Source: Deltaproteobacteria bacterium (GTDB lineage Bacteria; Desulfobacterota; Binatia; Binatales; Binataceae). Taken from it: a DNA stretch of 64,000 nucleotides. The notes beneath the pieces were generated by a model. That model searched no databases. It worked only from the letters and a program-made list of their open reading frames with translations, and was not told the DNA's origin. This document shows positions 8,637-17,708 of this stretch, in pieces. The number at the start of each line of letters is the position of its first letter. The stretch's first letter is position 1. Both the position numbers and the translations under genes were made by a program. The stretch is from contig JAJXZF010000023.1 of assembly GCA_021780225.1 (NCBI GenBank), forward strand, positions 16,681 through 80,680. The letters are read 5' to 3'.

Positions 8637-11600
8637 ATGGACCTGAACGCCGCATCTCACGAAAACCTCGCAACGCAACCCGGAGCGCTTCATCAATCTC
8701 GAATCGCCCAAACGAGCGAGCCTGATCCGCCGCAATCGCATCACGCCGCGGAATCGCCGGTTTTTCTTGCGCCGAGGACCGAGGTTGGCGAACGCTGGAC
8801 CGTGCGGCTGGTACGAGCCGGCGCCGCCGTGATGCTGCTGATGGAAGTGGCGTACCTGGCGGTCGATTTACTCTTGTTCGGCCACAAAAATCGGACCATC
8901 GCGGCGCTTCATCTGCTGCTGATTACTGACACCGCCGCATTTATTTTCGTCTTTGGACCATCCCGCTTCGCGCGCCACCGGCGTCAATCGATGCTCGCGG
9001 CGTCCGTTCTGATGTTCGCCCTAACCGCGATGCTGGCGCGAATCACGGGGCAAACCGATCCGCTGGTGTTTACGGTAACAATCTGCGCGCTCGGCGTCGC
9101 AGCGCTGATTCCATGGGACACGCCTTGGCAGATTGCGCTCACTCTGGCGGGCGCGGCCGCGATCGCGGCGGGTCCGCGCGAGCATATCTTTCATTGGCTG
9201 TTGCCGATTACCGCGTTTGGCGTGGCCTTTTGCGCGACCTTGCTGGGCGAACGCTATCGCGCCGAGCGCGACGCCTGGATGGACGCGGTGACCCGCAGCC
9301 ATCGGGCGCTCGTCGCTGAAGCCGCGGAACGCGAGCGGGTGGTCAGCGAATGCGAACAGGCGCTCGCGCGATTGCGCGAGAATGAAGCCAAACTGCGACG
9401 GATTTTCGAAGCCAGCCTCGACACGATCGCAATATCGCGGCTTTCCGACGGCCGCTTTATCGAATGCAACCGCAGCTTCCTGGCGATAAGCGGCTATACG
9501 CACGACGAAGCGGTCGGACGATCGGCGGAAGAATTGGGTGTTTGGGCGAATCGAGGCGAACTGCGCGAATACATGCGGCGGCTTCGGACCGAAGGGCGCG
9601 TGCCGCAAATTGAGATGACGCTGCGGAGCAAGGACGGCCGGCTGATTCCGCATCTGGCGACCGCGGTGGTCGCGCAAATTGGCGACGAGCCATGCATCAT
9701 CACGATCGGCCACGAAATTACCGAACTCAAACGCACCGAGAGCGAACTGCGCGGCGCGCGCGAAGAGCTGTTCCGGCAGGTTGCGGCGCTGCGTGAGACC
9801 GAGAGCCGCCTGCGCCGTGAAATCAGCGACCGCGAAGCGGCGCAGGCGCGCCTGCAGGAAAGCGAAGCAACGCTGCGCAACGTGTTCGAGGCGAGCGTCG
9901 ATGCGATCTCGTTGACCGATTTCGGCAGCGGCCGGCTGCTGCGGGTGAATCGCAGCTTCGCCGACATCACCGGCTATACGCCTGAAGAAGCGCTCGGAAG
10001 GACCCCGAATGAGCTGAATATCTGGGTCGATCGCAATCAGTGGCGCGAGTATGTCCAGCTGCTGTTGCGCGACGGCGAAGTGCGCGACTTCGAGGGTCTG
10101 CTGCGCCATCGCGACGGCCGCGTGACGCCCTGCCTGCTGTCCGCCGCGGTCGCCGACGTCAACGGCGAACTCCGCGTCATCACCATCGGACACGACATCA
10201 GCGAACGCAACCTGGCCGAGCGCGAACTTATCGCGGCGCGGGAGACGGCGCTGGCCGCGTCGAATGCGAAATCGGAATTTCTCTCCAGCATGTCGCATGA
10301 AATCCGCACTCCGATGAATGCGATACTGGGCATGGCCGACCTGCTTTCGGAAACCGAACTGAACGGCGAACAGCGCCGCTATCTTGAAACCATGCGTAAC
10401 AACGGCGACGCGTTGCTCGACCTGATCAACGACGTGCTGGATTTGGCGAAAATCGAAAGCGGCCGGGTCAATCTGGAGCGCGCTCCGTTCGATCCGGGAG
10501 AAACGGTCGAAAAAGTGCTCGAGATGCTGGCTCTGCGCGCGCATGAAAAAGGCCTCGAACTCATCGGACGGGTGCCGCCGCAAGCTCCGGCGCTCGCCCT
10601 CGGCGACGCGCTCAGGTTGCGGCAGGTATTAGTGAATCTGGTCGGCAACGCGATCAAATTTACCGAGCGCGGCGAAGTGGAAGTCACGGCCGGTCCGGCC
10701 GCGGGCGGCCCGCCGGAACTCTGGCGCTTCAGCGTGCGCGACACCGGAATAGGCATCGCGTCCGCCCAGCTTCAAACGATCTTTTCGGCTTTCACGCAAG
10801 GCGATTCATCCACCGCCCGGCGTTTCGGCGGAAGCGGCCTTGGCCTGACGATCGTGAAACGCCTGGTCGAATTGATGCGCGGCGCGATCAGCGTTACGAG
10901 CGCCCCCGGCGAGGGCAGCGAATTCATTTGCGACATTCCGTTCGAGCTGGACGCGACCGCGATATCCAAGACGCCGGACGGCGCGGGCCGGCCGCGGCCG
11001 CTGCGCGGCGGACGATGGCTGGTCGCGGACGACCATCCGCGCGAACGCTCCGCACTCGCGGCGCGGATCGCGGATTGCGGAGCCGGCGCGGTCGATAGCG
11101 CGGCGGCCGGCGAGGCGCCGGATGCGATCGCGCGCGCCGCCGCCGCGAACGCGCCATACGCGGGCGTGGTGTTTGGCCGACCGCCCCGCAGCAGGAATTC
11201 GCACGCGCTGTGCGAGTTGATTCACAGAATCCGCTCGTTCGGCGCCGACGCGCCGGGAATTGTTTTGGCGCTGGCCACAGACTCGATGCGCGCCGATTTG
11301 GCGGAATTGGAAAGCGCCGGCTTTGGAGCGCTCCAGCGATGCGCGTGGGTGGTAAAACCGGCAAAACGCGGCGAATTCGAAATCGCGCTGGCCCGCGCCG
11401 CGGGGCGCGCCGTCAACCCGTCTGACGGCCGCGCTCAAGGCGTTTCAGCCGCGGTGGACGCGGAACGGCAACCGATCGGGAATCCGCGGCCGCTCAGGAT
11501 TCTTTTGGCGGACGATTCCGCCGACAATCGGATGTTGGTGCAGGCCTTCTTGAAGGCGCTGCCGTATGCGATCGACGCCGTCGAAAATGGAGCGGCGGCG

Positions 11601-12113
11601 ATCGAGGCCGTCAAACGATCGGACTACGGCCTGGTGCTGATGGATATCCAGATGCCGGTGGTTGATGGAATTGCGGCCGCGCGGGCGATTAGAGCCTGGG
11701 AGCGCGAGAGCGGACGCGAGCGAACGCCGATTATCGCGTTGACCGCGTCGGCCCTTGACGAAGCGGCGCGCCGCAGCCGCGCCGCGGGATGCGACGGGCA
11801 CGTGTCGAAGCCGGTCAAGCGCGCCACATTAATCGCGGCGATCGGCGCGCGGCCCTTGAGCGCGGGAACAGCGCCAAAGTCGAGTCCGGCGCCGCCGGCG
11901 TTCGCGATTCGGGAGCGCCTATGGACCATCGTAAACGCACGATCGTGGAAATTGACGCCGATTTGCGGGACCTTGCCCCGGTGTTTATCGATCACAAGCG
12001 CGAGGACGCGGCGCGGCTGCCGTCCGCAATCGAAGGCGCCGATTTCGCGGCGATCGCGGCGATCGCGCACAAAATCAAAGGCGAAGGCGGCAGCTACGGC
12101 TTCGACGAACTGA
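8637..12113 (+). CDS. hybrid sensor histidine kinase (TM-PAS-PAS-HisKA-HATPase-pseudoREC-REC)
   Basis: A long inner-membrane hybrid kinase. Hydrophobic helices fill residues ~60-205, then a short coiled coil and two PAS domains (each with the NRSF...SGYT/TGYT pattern). HisKA follows with the phospho-acceptor box FLSSMSHEIRTPMN, then the HATPase N-box NLVGNAIKFTE and the G boxes DTGIGI and GGSGLGL. The first receiver is degenerate: its phospho-Asp position reads VVFGRPP. The second is canonical (LLADDSADN, LMDIQMP, SKPVK). After ~residue 1085 the frame yields Arg/Ser-rich sequence resembling out-of-frame translation, while a clear Hpt domain runs in the -1 frame over the same DNA. The annotated end at 12113 is therefore probably not the ancestral one. 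No Shine-Dalgarno is evident at 8637. Confidence 0.9.
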   Translation: MDLNAASHENLATQPGALHQSRIAQTSEPDPPQSHHAAESPVFLAPRTEVGERWTVRLVRAGAAVMLLMEVAYLAVDLLLFGHKNRTIAALHLLLITDTAAFIFVFGPSRFARHRRQSMLAASVLMFALTAMLARITGQTDPLVFTVTICALGVAALIPWDTPWQIALTLAGAAAIAAGPREHIFHWLLPITAFGVAFCATLLGERYRAERDAWMDAVTRSHRALVAEAAERERVVSECEQALARLRENEAKLRRIFEASLDTIAISRLSDGRFIECNRSFLAISGYTHDEAVGRSAEELGVWANRGELREYMRRLRTEGRVPQIEMTLRSKDGRLIPHLATAVVAQIGDEPCIITIGHEITELKRTESELRGAREELFRQVAALRETESRLRREISDREAAQARLQESEATLRNVFEASVDAISLTDFGSGRLLRVNRSFADITGYTPEEALGRTPNELNIWVDRNQWREYVQLLLRDGEVRDFEGLLRHRDGRVTPCLLSAAVADVNGELRVITIGHDISERNLAERELIAARETALAASNAKSEFLSSMSHEIRTPMNAILGMADLLSETELNGEQRRYLETMRNNGDALLDLINDVLDLAKIESGRVNLERAPFDPGETVEKVLEMLALRAHEKGLELIGRVPPQAPALALGDALRLRQVLVNLVGNAIKFTERGEVEVTAGPAAGGPPELWRFSVRDTGIGIASAQLQTIFSAFTQGDSSTARRFGGSGLGLTIVKRLVELMRGAISVTSAPGEGSEFICDIPFELDATAISKTPDGAGRPRPLRGGRWLVADDHPRERSALAARIADCGAGAVDSAAAGEAPDAIARAAAANAPYAGVVFGRPPRSRNSHALCELIHRIRSFGADAPGIVLALATDSMRADLAELESAGFGALQRCAWVVKPAKRGEFEIALARAAGRAVNPSDGRAQGVSAAVDAERQPIGNPRPLRILLADDSADNRMLVQAFLKALPYAIDAVENGAAAIEAVKRSDYGLVLMDIQMPVVDGIAAARAIRAWERESGRERTPIIALTASALDEAARRSRAAGCDGHVSKPVKRATLIAAIGARPLSAGTAPKSSPAPPAFAIRERLWTIVNARSWKLTPICGTLPRCLSITSARTRRGCRPQSKAPISRRSRRSRTKSKAKAAATASTN

Positions 12114-12229
12114 CGCGAATCGGAGCCGCGCTGGAGACCGCCGCCATCAGCGGCAAGGTCGAAGACGCCAAGCGCGAGAGCGCGCGCCTCATCGATTTCC
12201 TCGACAGCCTCGAAATCGTATATCGCTGA
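11921..12229 (+). CDS. Hpt phosphotransfer domain, overlapping the kinase in the -1 frame
   Basis: The reading frame from ATG 11921 gives a complete 102-residue Hpt domain: VEIDADLRDLAP, a helix with DAARLPSAIEG, the phospho-histidine box IAHKIKGEGGSYGF, and a final helix ending FLDSLE. The histidine and following Lys/Gly are canonical. GGGAG lies 5-6 nt before the ATG, so independent translation is plausible. The frame overlaps the end of the hybrid kinase by 193 nt. In many hybrid kinases this same Hpt type is fused behind the receiver, so either a -1 frameshift split a fused protein (mutation or sequencing error) or the domain is a separate protein completing the phosphorelay. No output regulator lies nearby. 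Confidence 0.75.
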   Translation: MDHRKRTIVEIDADLRDLAPVFIDHKREDAARLPSAIEGADFAAIAAIAHKIKGEGGSYGFDELTRIGAALETAAISGKVEDAKRESARLIDFLDSLEIVYR

Positions 12230-12247
12230 AGCGGCGCGCCCGGCGGC

Positions 12248-14149
12248 TCAGAAACGCGCATACCACGGCCGCTCGCGCGGATCCTGCACTCCGAAATTGA
12301 TATCGAAGGTCCGCAGCAGCGTGCCTTCGGCGTACCATAGCGCGAACCGCGCGTTCTCAAGGTCGATGTTGGCCGATACCTGATTGCCCTGCGCGGTGAC
12401 AAGCTCGCTCTGGTATTGGAGCAGGTCGTGCGTGGTCGCCATGCCGACGCGGAACCGCACCTGTTCGTCGCGCAGCGATTTTTCGGCGAAATAGGTCGCT
12501 TCGCGCGTCGCTTCGGCGCGTTTCACGTCGGCCTCCAGATTGGCGAGAGCCGCCTCGATTCCCGTAACCGCCTGATTGAGCGCCGCACGATATTGCAAAC
12601 GCGCCTGCTCGTAAACGACGCGCGACTGGGCGAGGGCGGACTTGGCCGCGGCGTTATCCAGCGGCATCTCGAACGTGATCACGGCGGCGTAATTGTAAAA
12701 GGATGCGCTCAGCAGTTTGTTGAGCGCGTCGCCGTAGGTGCCGCCGAACGGGAGCTTCTGGCCGTTGAATTTACCGGGCGTCGACGTCAGTCCGGGAACG
12801 TCGCAATTGGCGCCGGGCTGGCCGAAATTGCTGACGCAGGGGGTTGAGCCCGTCACGGCGGTGACGCCGAACTCCGTGCCCAGATTCAATTGCGGCAGCA
12901 TCTGGTTTTCCTGATACTTCACCTGGAGCATCGCGGTCCGGATCGACTCCCGCATCCCGGCCAATTGCGGGCTGTATTCGACCATTTTCTCGAGCGCGGT
13001 CTCCTCGTTGTCGGTAATCTCCCTTTTCGGATTCGGCTGGTCGGACGGCTCGACGTTCTCGGGCAGGAAAGTGCCCGCCGGATTCAGCATCACGTCTTGA
13101 CGCAACTGCGAGCGCGAGCTTTTGAGCGCCGCTTCGGCGGCGTAAACGTTGGCTTCCGCGGTCGCCGCGGCGGATTGCGCTTCCTGCAGATCGATCGGGG
13201 CAAGCGTGCCGACCCGGACGCTGATTCGGTTCACCCGCACGAGATCGGAATTGAATTTCAGCGCGGACTCGGCGACTTGGAGATTTTCCTTGGCGCCGAC
13301 CACCGCCCAATAATCATTGCCGATCCGCTGCACGAAATCCTGGAGCGCCGAGCCGTAGCTCCATTGCGCGTTGCGCTGCGCCGATTCGGCGAGCCGCACG
13401 TTGATGGTCGCGAAATCGATGCCGAAATTCCGCATCAGCGGCTGGACCAGCGACGCTTCGAGCGTCGGCTGGTAGAGCGGATTCACCGAGGAAAATACGG
13501 AATTGGTATAGGTTCGGTTGTTGTCGAACGTGATGCCGAAAGTTCCGTTGGTAACCGCCGAAACTTTGTCGACCGCGAAATTCCAGTCGTAAAATTTTTG
13601 CGTGTAGGCGAGCGACCCCGGCGCCTGAAACGGCGAGGTGACGGGCGCAACGTCCTTGGCCGTGTCCAGTTGCGAGGTCATGTCGGGATCGAACGCGGCG
13701 TTGGCGGCGCGCACGCCCTCGGTCGCGGCGACCGGATCGAGCTCGACGGCCTGCAGCGCCGGATTGTTGCGGATCGCGATGTAAATCGCTTCCTTGAGCG
13801 AAATCAGGCGGGCGGAATTATCGGCGGAACGCAGGTAGCGCTCGCTGATCAGCGATTCGGGCGGAATCTCCTCGGCGGGATTCCACTGGCGCGAGAACAT
13901 GTCCGGGAGCGAGAGAATCGCGTTGCGTTCGAATTGATTGGCGGCGCTGGCGGGAACGTTGACCTGCGGCAACGCCATCTCGCCCTGCGGAATGGCCGAG
14001 GGAATCGCCTGCCCGCTAATCGACGGGGCCTGGACGCCGGCCGTCCCGTACATCGAGGACGATTTATATTGAGCACGCGCCGGCGTGGCGTTCGCCAGAC
14101 AAACCCATGCGGCGATCAGCGCGGTCAGTGCGTATATCCTTCGTGACAT
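12248..14149 (-). CDS. TolC-like outer-membrane efflux protein
   Basis: A 633-residue secreted protein. The N-terminus is a Sec signal peptide (MSRRIYALTALIAAWVCLANATPARA), followed by a long low-complexity segment rich in Pro/Ser/Gln to ~residue 100. The OEP repeats begin with LISLKEAIYIAIRNNPALQAVELD, the classical TolC-family opening; long helices rich in Ala, Gln and Glu fill the rest (YEQARLQYRAALNQAVTGIE). It is longer than E. coli TolC because of the N-terminal extension. No RND pump or membrane-fusion gene adjoins it, so its inner-membrane partner is unknown. It is convergent with the hybrid kinase, leaving only ~18 nt between stops. Confidence 0.88.
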   Translation of the reverse strand: MSRRIYALTALIAAWVCLANATPARAQYKSSSMYGTAGVQAPSISGQAIPSAIPQGEMALPQVNVPASAANQFERNAILSLPDMFSRQWNPAEEIPPESLISERYLRSADNSARLISLKEAIYIAIRNNPALQAVELDPVAATEGVRAANAAFDPDMTSQLDTAKDVAPVTSPFQAPGSLAYTQKFYDWNFAVDKVSAVTNGTFGITFDNNRTYTNSVFSSVNPLYQPTLEASLVQPLMRNFGIDFATINVRLAESAQRNAQWSYGSALQDFVQRIGNDYWAVVGAKENLQVAESALKFNSDLVRVNRISVRVGTLAPIDLQEAQSAAATAEANVYAAEAALKSSRSQLRQDVMLNPAGTFLPENVEPSDQPNPKREITDNEETALEKMVEYSPQLAGMRESIRTAMLQVKYQENQMLPQLNLGTEFGVTAVTGSTPCVSNFGQPGANCDVPGLTSTPGKFNGQKLPFGGTYGDALNKLLSASFYNYAAVITFEMPLDNAAAKSALAQSRVVYEQARLQYRAALNQAVTGIEAALANLEADVKRAEATREATYFAEKSLRDEQVRFRVGMATTHDLLQYQSELVTAQGNQVSANIDLENARFALWYAEGTLLRTFDINFGVQDPRERPWYARF

Positions 14150-14364
14150 CGTACGAGAGCCTCCTTCACAACCAGGCCGCCAGCGCGAAGCGGAATCTTT
14201 TCGACCGAACCAACTAGCGCAAAGCGCTTACGGAAGGAACCGGCCCGATGCGCCGCCACGACCGCCGTCGCGGCGCGCCCGTCCTGAGGACGCTTGCAAC
14301 CCGATAGCGGCGCGATTATAGCCAAAGACTCCGGCAGGCTCCACGGCGGGCCTGCGGTTCCGGC

Positions 14365-14931
14365 ATGGCGAAGAAATTTCGGTTTATTTTGAGGTTGGCC
14401 GCGACAGCCGCGGTCGCCCTGACCTTCTTGATCGGACTTGGACCGTGGCGCTGGACGCTGGTATGGGCGCAGTTGCCGACCCCGAACCCGCTGGTCGCGC
14501 CCGTGCCGCCGCCGGCGGCGCCCTCTCAGCTGCCCGCGCCAATCACCACGGCGATTCAGCCGTCGCTGGCGCCCATGCCAACTCCGGCTCCCGCCTCGCC
14601 AACGCCGTCCGCGCGCAACTTCAACTGCAGTTGCTACGGCTTGGGAGCGCACACAAACTGGATGGGCCAGGTGATCGCGCCGAGCTCTTTCACGGCGAAA
14701 CAATCGGCGCTCAAAGCCTGCCTGACCTATAATGAAACCCGCTCGCCCGAGTCGCCCTTCATGAACCCGAACGTATTCGGACAAAGCGCATTATTGGGTC
14801 AGCGGCCGCCGACGCTGCCGGGCTCGCAGCCGTTCGGACTTTCCAACGAGATGACGGAGGAAATGCCCGGCACGCTTAATTTTTCGACCCAGGCGCAACT
14901 TCAGAATTGCTCGAATTGCGTGTGCAACTAG
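14365..14931 (+). CDS. hypothetical secreted Pro-rich protein with cysteine motifs
   Basis: A 188-residue protein that I do not recognise. It has a positively charged start and a hydrophobic segment (residues ~8-36, ending VWAQ) that reads as a Sec signal peptide. A Pro/Ala-rich linker occupies ~37-84. A compact domain follows with NFNCSCYGLG, a central Cys in KACLTYNE, and the terminal motif CSNCVCN. Six cysteines in a short exported domain suggest disulfides or metal ligation. It is divergent from the TolC-like gene and followed 22 nt later by the histidine phosphatase gene. Function unknown. Confidence 0.7.
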   Translation: MAKKFRFILRLAATAAVALTFLIGLGPWRWTLVWAQLPTPNPLVAPVPPPAAPSQLPAPITTAIQPSLAPMPTPAPASPTPSARNFNCSCYGLGAHTNWMGQVIAPSSFTAKQSALKACLTYNETRSPESPFMNPNVFGQSALLGQRPPTLPGSQPFGLSNEMTEEMPGTLNFSTQAQLQNCSNCVCN

Positions 14932-14953
14932 ACGGGGCGGGAGACTGCGGCCG

Positions 14954-15571
14954 ATGGGCAAATTAATCATGGTCCGTCACGGCGAAAGCGAGGGCAATCG
15001 CGATCGCCGTTTCACCATCTCGCCCGACGTGCCGCTGACGGAGCTGGGCCGCGAACAGGCGGGCCGGGCGGCGCTGCGAATCGCCGAGCGTTTCCGGCCG
15101 GTCAAGCTGATTTCCAGTCCATTCCGCAGGGCCCGCCAGACCAGCGAAATAATCGGCGCAACGCTGGGTTTGGAGATCGAAGTGGTCAACGATCTTCACG
15201 AACGCGACCTCGGCGCGCTCAAAGGCGAATCTTACGACGTACTGCGCGAAATGGTTAAGCGCGACCCGGCGTATGACGCGGCGCAGGGATGGCTGTGGCG
15301 TCCCGAGCGGGGCGAAAGCTACGAGGACGTCCGCAGCCGCGTGACCCGCGCCATCGACGAGATTCGCGCACGGCATCCCGCGGACGAAATCGTAATCGTG
15401 AGCCACGGCGGCGTGATGCTTTCGATGTGGGCGCACGTGACCGGACAATGGCACGGCGCGCATCTGCCGCCCAATTGCGGAATCGTGATGATCGAGCACG
15501 AAGACGGGCGTTTCGGGCCGCCGCGCATAATCGGCGACGAAGACGGGTCGGTTTCCGAAGCCGGCGGCTGA
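14954..15571 (+). CDS. histidine phosphatase (phosphoglycerate-mutase-like) family protein
   Basis: A 205-residue soluble enzyme of histidine phosphatase branch 1. The catalytic RHG motif is in MVRHGESEGN near residues 6-15; the second arginine lies in SSPFRRARQTSEI; the acid-base Glu is in LHERDLGALKGES; the second histidine is in IVSHGGVMLSM. All four catalytic elements are intact. Substrates range from phosphoglycerate to nucleotides, cobalamin precursors and phosphoproteins and cannot be told from sequence; no cobalamin genes are adjacent. The ATG at 14954 lies close behind the Cys-rich protein gene, so the two may be cotranscribed. The gene is convergent with recO. Confidence 0.9.
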   Translation: MGKLIMVRHGESEGNRDRRFTISPDVPLTELGREQAGRAALRIAERFRPVKLISSPFRRARQTSEIIGATLGLEIEVVNDLHERDLGALKGESYDVLREMVKRDPAYDAAQGWLWRPERGESYEDVRSRVTRAIDEIRARHPADEIVIVSHGGVMLSMWAHVTGQWHGAHLPPNCGIVMIEHEDGRFGPPRIIGDEDGSVSEAGG

Positions 15572-15601
15572 CCCCGCCAGCTTCGCTCGCAATTCAATTC
15601 G

Positions 15602-16357
15602 TCACATCAGCGAATCGAGCAGCGCGGCCGAGCGCAACCGGCGGTCAAGAATAGAACCAAGGAAGCGCGCGAGCGCAAGCGCGCCTTCGGCGCCCGCGTC
15701 GATCATCCCGGCGGCGTCCTCGACCGGAGCGCCGGCGAGTCCGGCCATCGCCGCGGCGTTTCCGGCCGACATCCGCACCGCGCCTTCCGGAGCATGCGCG
15801 CGGCATCGCGCGCACACCACGCCGCCGCGCGCGACCACGAAATAGGCGGGGCCGCTCCCGTCCGGCGGCGCATTGCCGCAGACCCGGCATCGGGAGAAAT
15901 CCAGACCGAAGCCGGCGACGCGCAAGAGGTTGAGCTCGAACGATTGGCGCATCGCCGCGCTCGCTCCCGCCCGGCCGATCGCGCCGAATGCGCGCACGAC
16001 CGTCGTGTAGGCGTCGGCGGAGTCGGCGGCTTCGCCGGTCAGGGCGTCGGCAAGCTCCGCGATATAGCTGGCGAGCGCGATTTTGCCGAGGTCGTCATCA
16101 AGCACCGGCGCCGGCGCGGGCGGCGCTTCGGCGCGGGTGATAAAAACCAAATCGCCGTGCGGCCGGCGGCGGAAAAACAAAGTGACATGGGTAAGCGGTT
16201 CGAGCTTTCGTTCAAAGCGCCGGCGCGAGGATTTCGCGCCCTTCGCGATGCCGCCGAGTTTGCCGCAATCCCGCGTCAGGAGCGTGACGATCCGGTCGGA
16301 TTCGGAATAGTCGCGGGCGCGCAGGACGATCGCGGGGGTGGTCTCCTCAGCCGGCAT
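15602..16357 (-). CDS. recO: DNA repair protein RecO
   Basis: A 251-residue RecO: N-terminal OB-fold (IVLRARDYSESDRIVTLLTR, then GGIAKGAKSSRRRF) and a helical C-terminal part with the zinc-site pair CRVCG ... CARC around residues 155-185. RecO binds SSB and single-stranded DNA and, with RecR, loads RecA in RecF-pathway gap repair. Length and motif order are typical. The start lies only 7 nt after the stop of the upstream MoxR-type ATPase gene on the same strand, so the two form an operon; that pairing has no obvious functional logic. Confidence 0.92.
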   Translation of the reverse strand: MPAEETTPAIVLRARDYSESDRIVTLLTRDCGKLGGIAKGAKSSRRRFERKLEPLTHVTLFFRRRPHGDLVFITRAEAPPAPAPVLDDDLGKIALASYIAELADALTGEAADSADAYTTVVRAFGAIGRAGASAAMRQSFELNLLRVAGFGLDFSRCRVCGNAPPDGSGPAYFVVARGGVVCARCRAHAPEGAVRMSAGNAAAMAGLAGAPVEDAAGMIDAGAEGALALARFLGSILDRRLRSAALLDSLM

Positions 16358-16364
16358 CGCGCGC

Positions 16365-17489
16365 CTACAAGGCCTCGCGCAGCAAGGTCTGTTGAATCTC
16401 CCTGACCTGCGCGCGCATCGCCGTGATTGCGCCGACCGGGCGGCCGTTTTCCCCGGCGTCGCGGATCAGATGGTCGAAACGATTGAGGATATTGGCGAGC
16501 TTGGCGTGCGCCTCGACCGCGGCACGCTTGCGCAGCTCGTCGCTTTCCCATTGGCGGGCGGCGTATTCGCGCAGTTCCTGACCCTGAATCAAAAGCTCGC
16601 GAGCTTCGTCCTCGAACCCTTTGACAAGGCGGCGAATGGCGTCGCGCACCTTCGGTATTTCTTCGGGGTCCTTCCAGAGCACGTGTTCGAGCAGGCCAAG
16701 ATCGTCTTCAGCGACGCGGTCCCGCCCGCTGAGCATCGCATGCGCGCGCATCAGGCCAAGCGAATTTCGCCAGCGCCGATCGGAAACGACAATCTGCTCG
16801 GCGGCGAGCTGGCGGCGCAGCTCGGCGATCGCGCGCAGAATCGCGCCCGGAACCGGAATCGCCGCAGCCTCTTTGCGGAGAGCGTCGAGTTCGGCGAGCG
16901 TCAATGTCGTGCGCGCCGCCGCCGTCCCGCCCTCGAGCATCTTCAGGAAGCGGAACTCCTCGGCGATATAATCGACCATGAAGCGGAGCATGAAGCGGTC
17001 GTACAGCGCCGTCAGCTCCTCTTCGTCGGGCAGCTCGTTGGACGCGCCGAACATCGTGATCAGCGGCACGGCCATCCGTTCGCGCCCGTTGTGGAACATG
17101 CGTTCGTTGATCAGCGTCAGCAGCGCATTGAGGATGGAAGAGTTCGCCTTGAAGATTTCATCGAGAAACGCGATATGGGCTTCCGGCAGCTTGTGATCGG
17201 TCACGCGCCGATAATCGTCGTTTTCGAGCGCGCGCAGGCTCACCGCGCCGAAAATTTCCTCCGGCGTGGTGAAACGCGTGAGCAGCCATTGAAAATATCC
17301 GGCGCCTTCGATCCGGCGGCAGAGTTCGTCGGCGAGCATCGATTTGGCCGTGCCGGGCGGTCCAATGACAAGCACGTGGCTGGCCGACATGAGCGCGCAC
17401 AGCGCGCCATCGACGAGTTCGGCGCGCTCCAGAAAAAGCTGATTCAGCTCGCCGCGAATCGCGACGAGTTTGCGCAGCGCTTCGGACAT
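16365..17489 (-). CDS. MoxR/RavA-type AAA+ ATPase
   Basis: About 374 residues. Walker A GPPGTAKS lies near residues 43-50, Walker B/sensor in IAFLDEIFKANSSILNALL, then the arginine-containing FMLRFMVDY segment; the C-terminal half has the RavA-like lid and a coiled helical tail. MoxR-family ATPases act as chaperones in metal-cofactor or complex assembly, usually with a VWA-domain partner; no VWA gene is visible here. An ATG at 17489 overlaps the stop of a short upstream frame as TGATG (a TTG at 17492 is the alternative). It is followed after 7 nt by recO. Confidence 0.88.
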   Translation of the reverse strand: MSEALRKLVAIRGELNQLFLERAELVDGALCALMSASHVLVIGPPGTAKSMLADELCRRIEGAGYFQWLLTRFTTPEEIFGAVSLRALENDDYRRVTDHKLPEAHIAFLDEIFKANSSILNALLTLINERMFHNGRERMAVPLITMFGASNELPDEEELTALYDRFMLRFMVDYIAEEFRFLKMLEGGTAAARTTLTLAELDALRKEAAAIPVPGAILRAIAELRRQLAAEQIVVSDRRWRNSLGLMRAHAMLSGRDRVAEDDLGLLEHVLWKDPEEIPKVRDAIRRLVKGFEDEARELLIQGQELREYAARQWESDELRKRAAVEAHAKLANILNRFDHLIRDAGENGRPVGAITAMRAQVREIQQTLLREAL

Positions 17490-17629
17490 CAATTTGATTC
17501 CATCGGCGGCGATAAATCCGCCAGAAAATCTATCAAACCGCGCCGATCGGCGTAAGCCGCCGCGGCGCGCGCGGCGCGGCCTTGCCGGATCGCGCCGTCG
17601 GCGCTAGTAAGAATGTCAAGTAGCGCCAT
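17489..17629 (-). CDS. possible 46-residue small protein ahead of the MoxR-type ATPase
   Basis: A short frame (MALLDILTSADG...DFLADLSPPMESN) whose TGA stop overlaps the ATPase ATG as TGATG, an arrangement typical of translational coupling. The composition (Ala, Arg, Leu, Asp; one predicted helix) is compatible with a small soluble protein. No clear Shine-Dalgarno precedes its ATG, and an upstream in-frame start reaches into the opposing CoA-transferase gene. I recognise no family. It could be a leader peptide or a chance open frame. Confidence 0.3.
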   Translation of the reverse strand: MALLDILTSADGAIRQGRAARAAAAYADRRGLIDFLADLSPPMESN

Positions 17630-17708
17630 ATAAATTCGCGCGCCGCCCGGCGGCGGGCGCATCACCACCCGAGCGCGCCGGAGCGCCGCTCGCGTCTGGA
17701 GATTGCCG

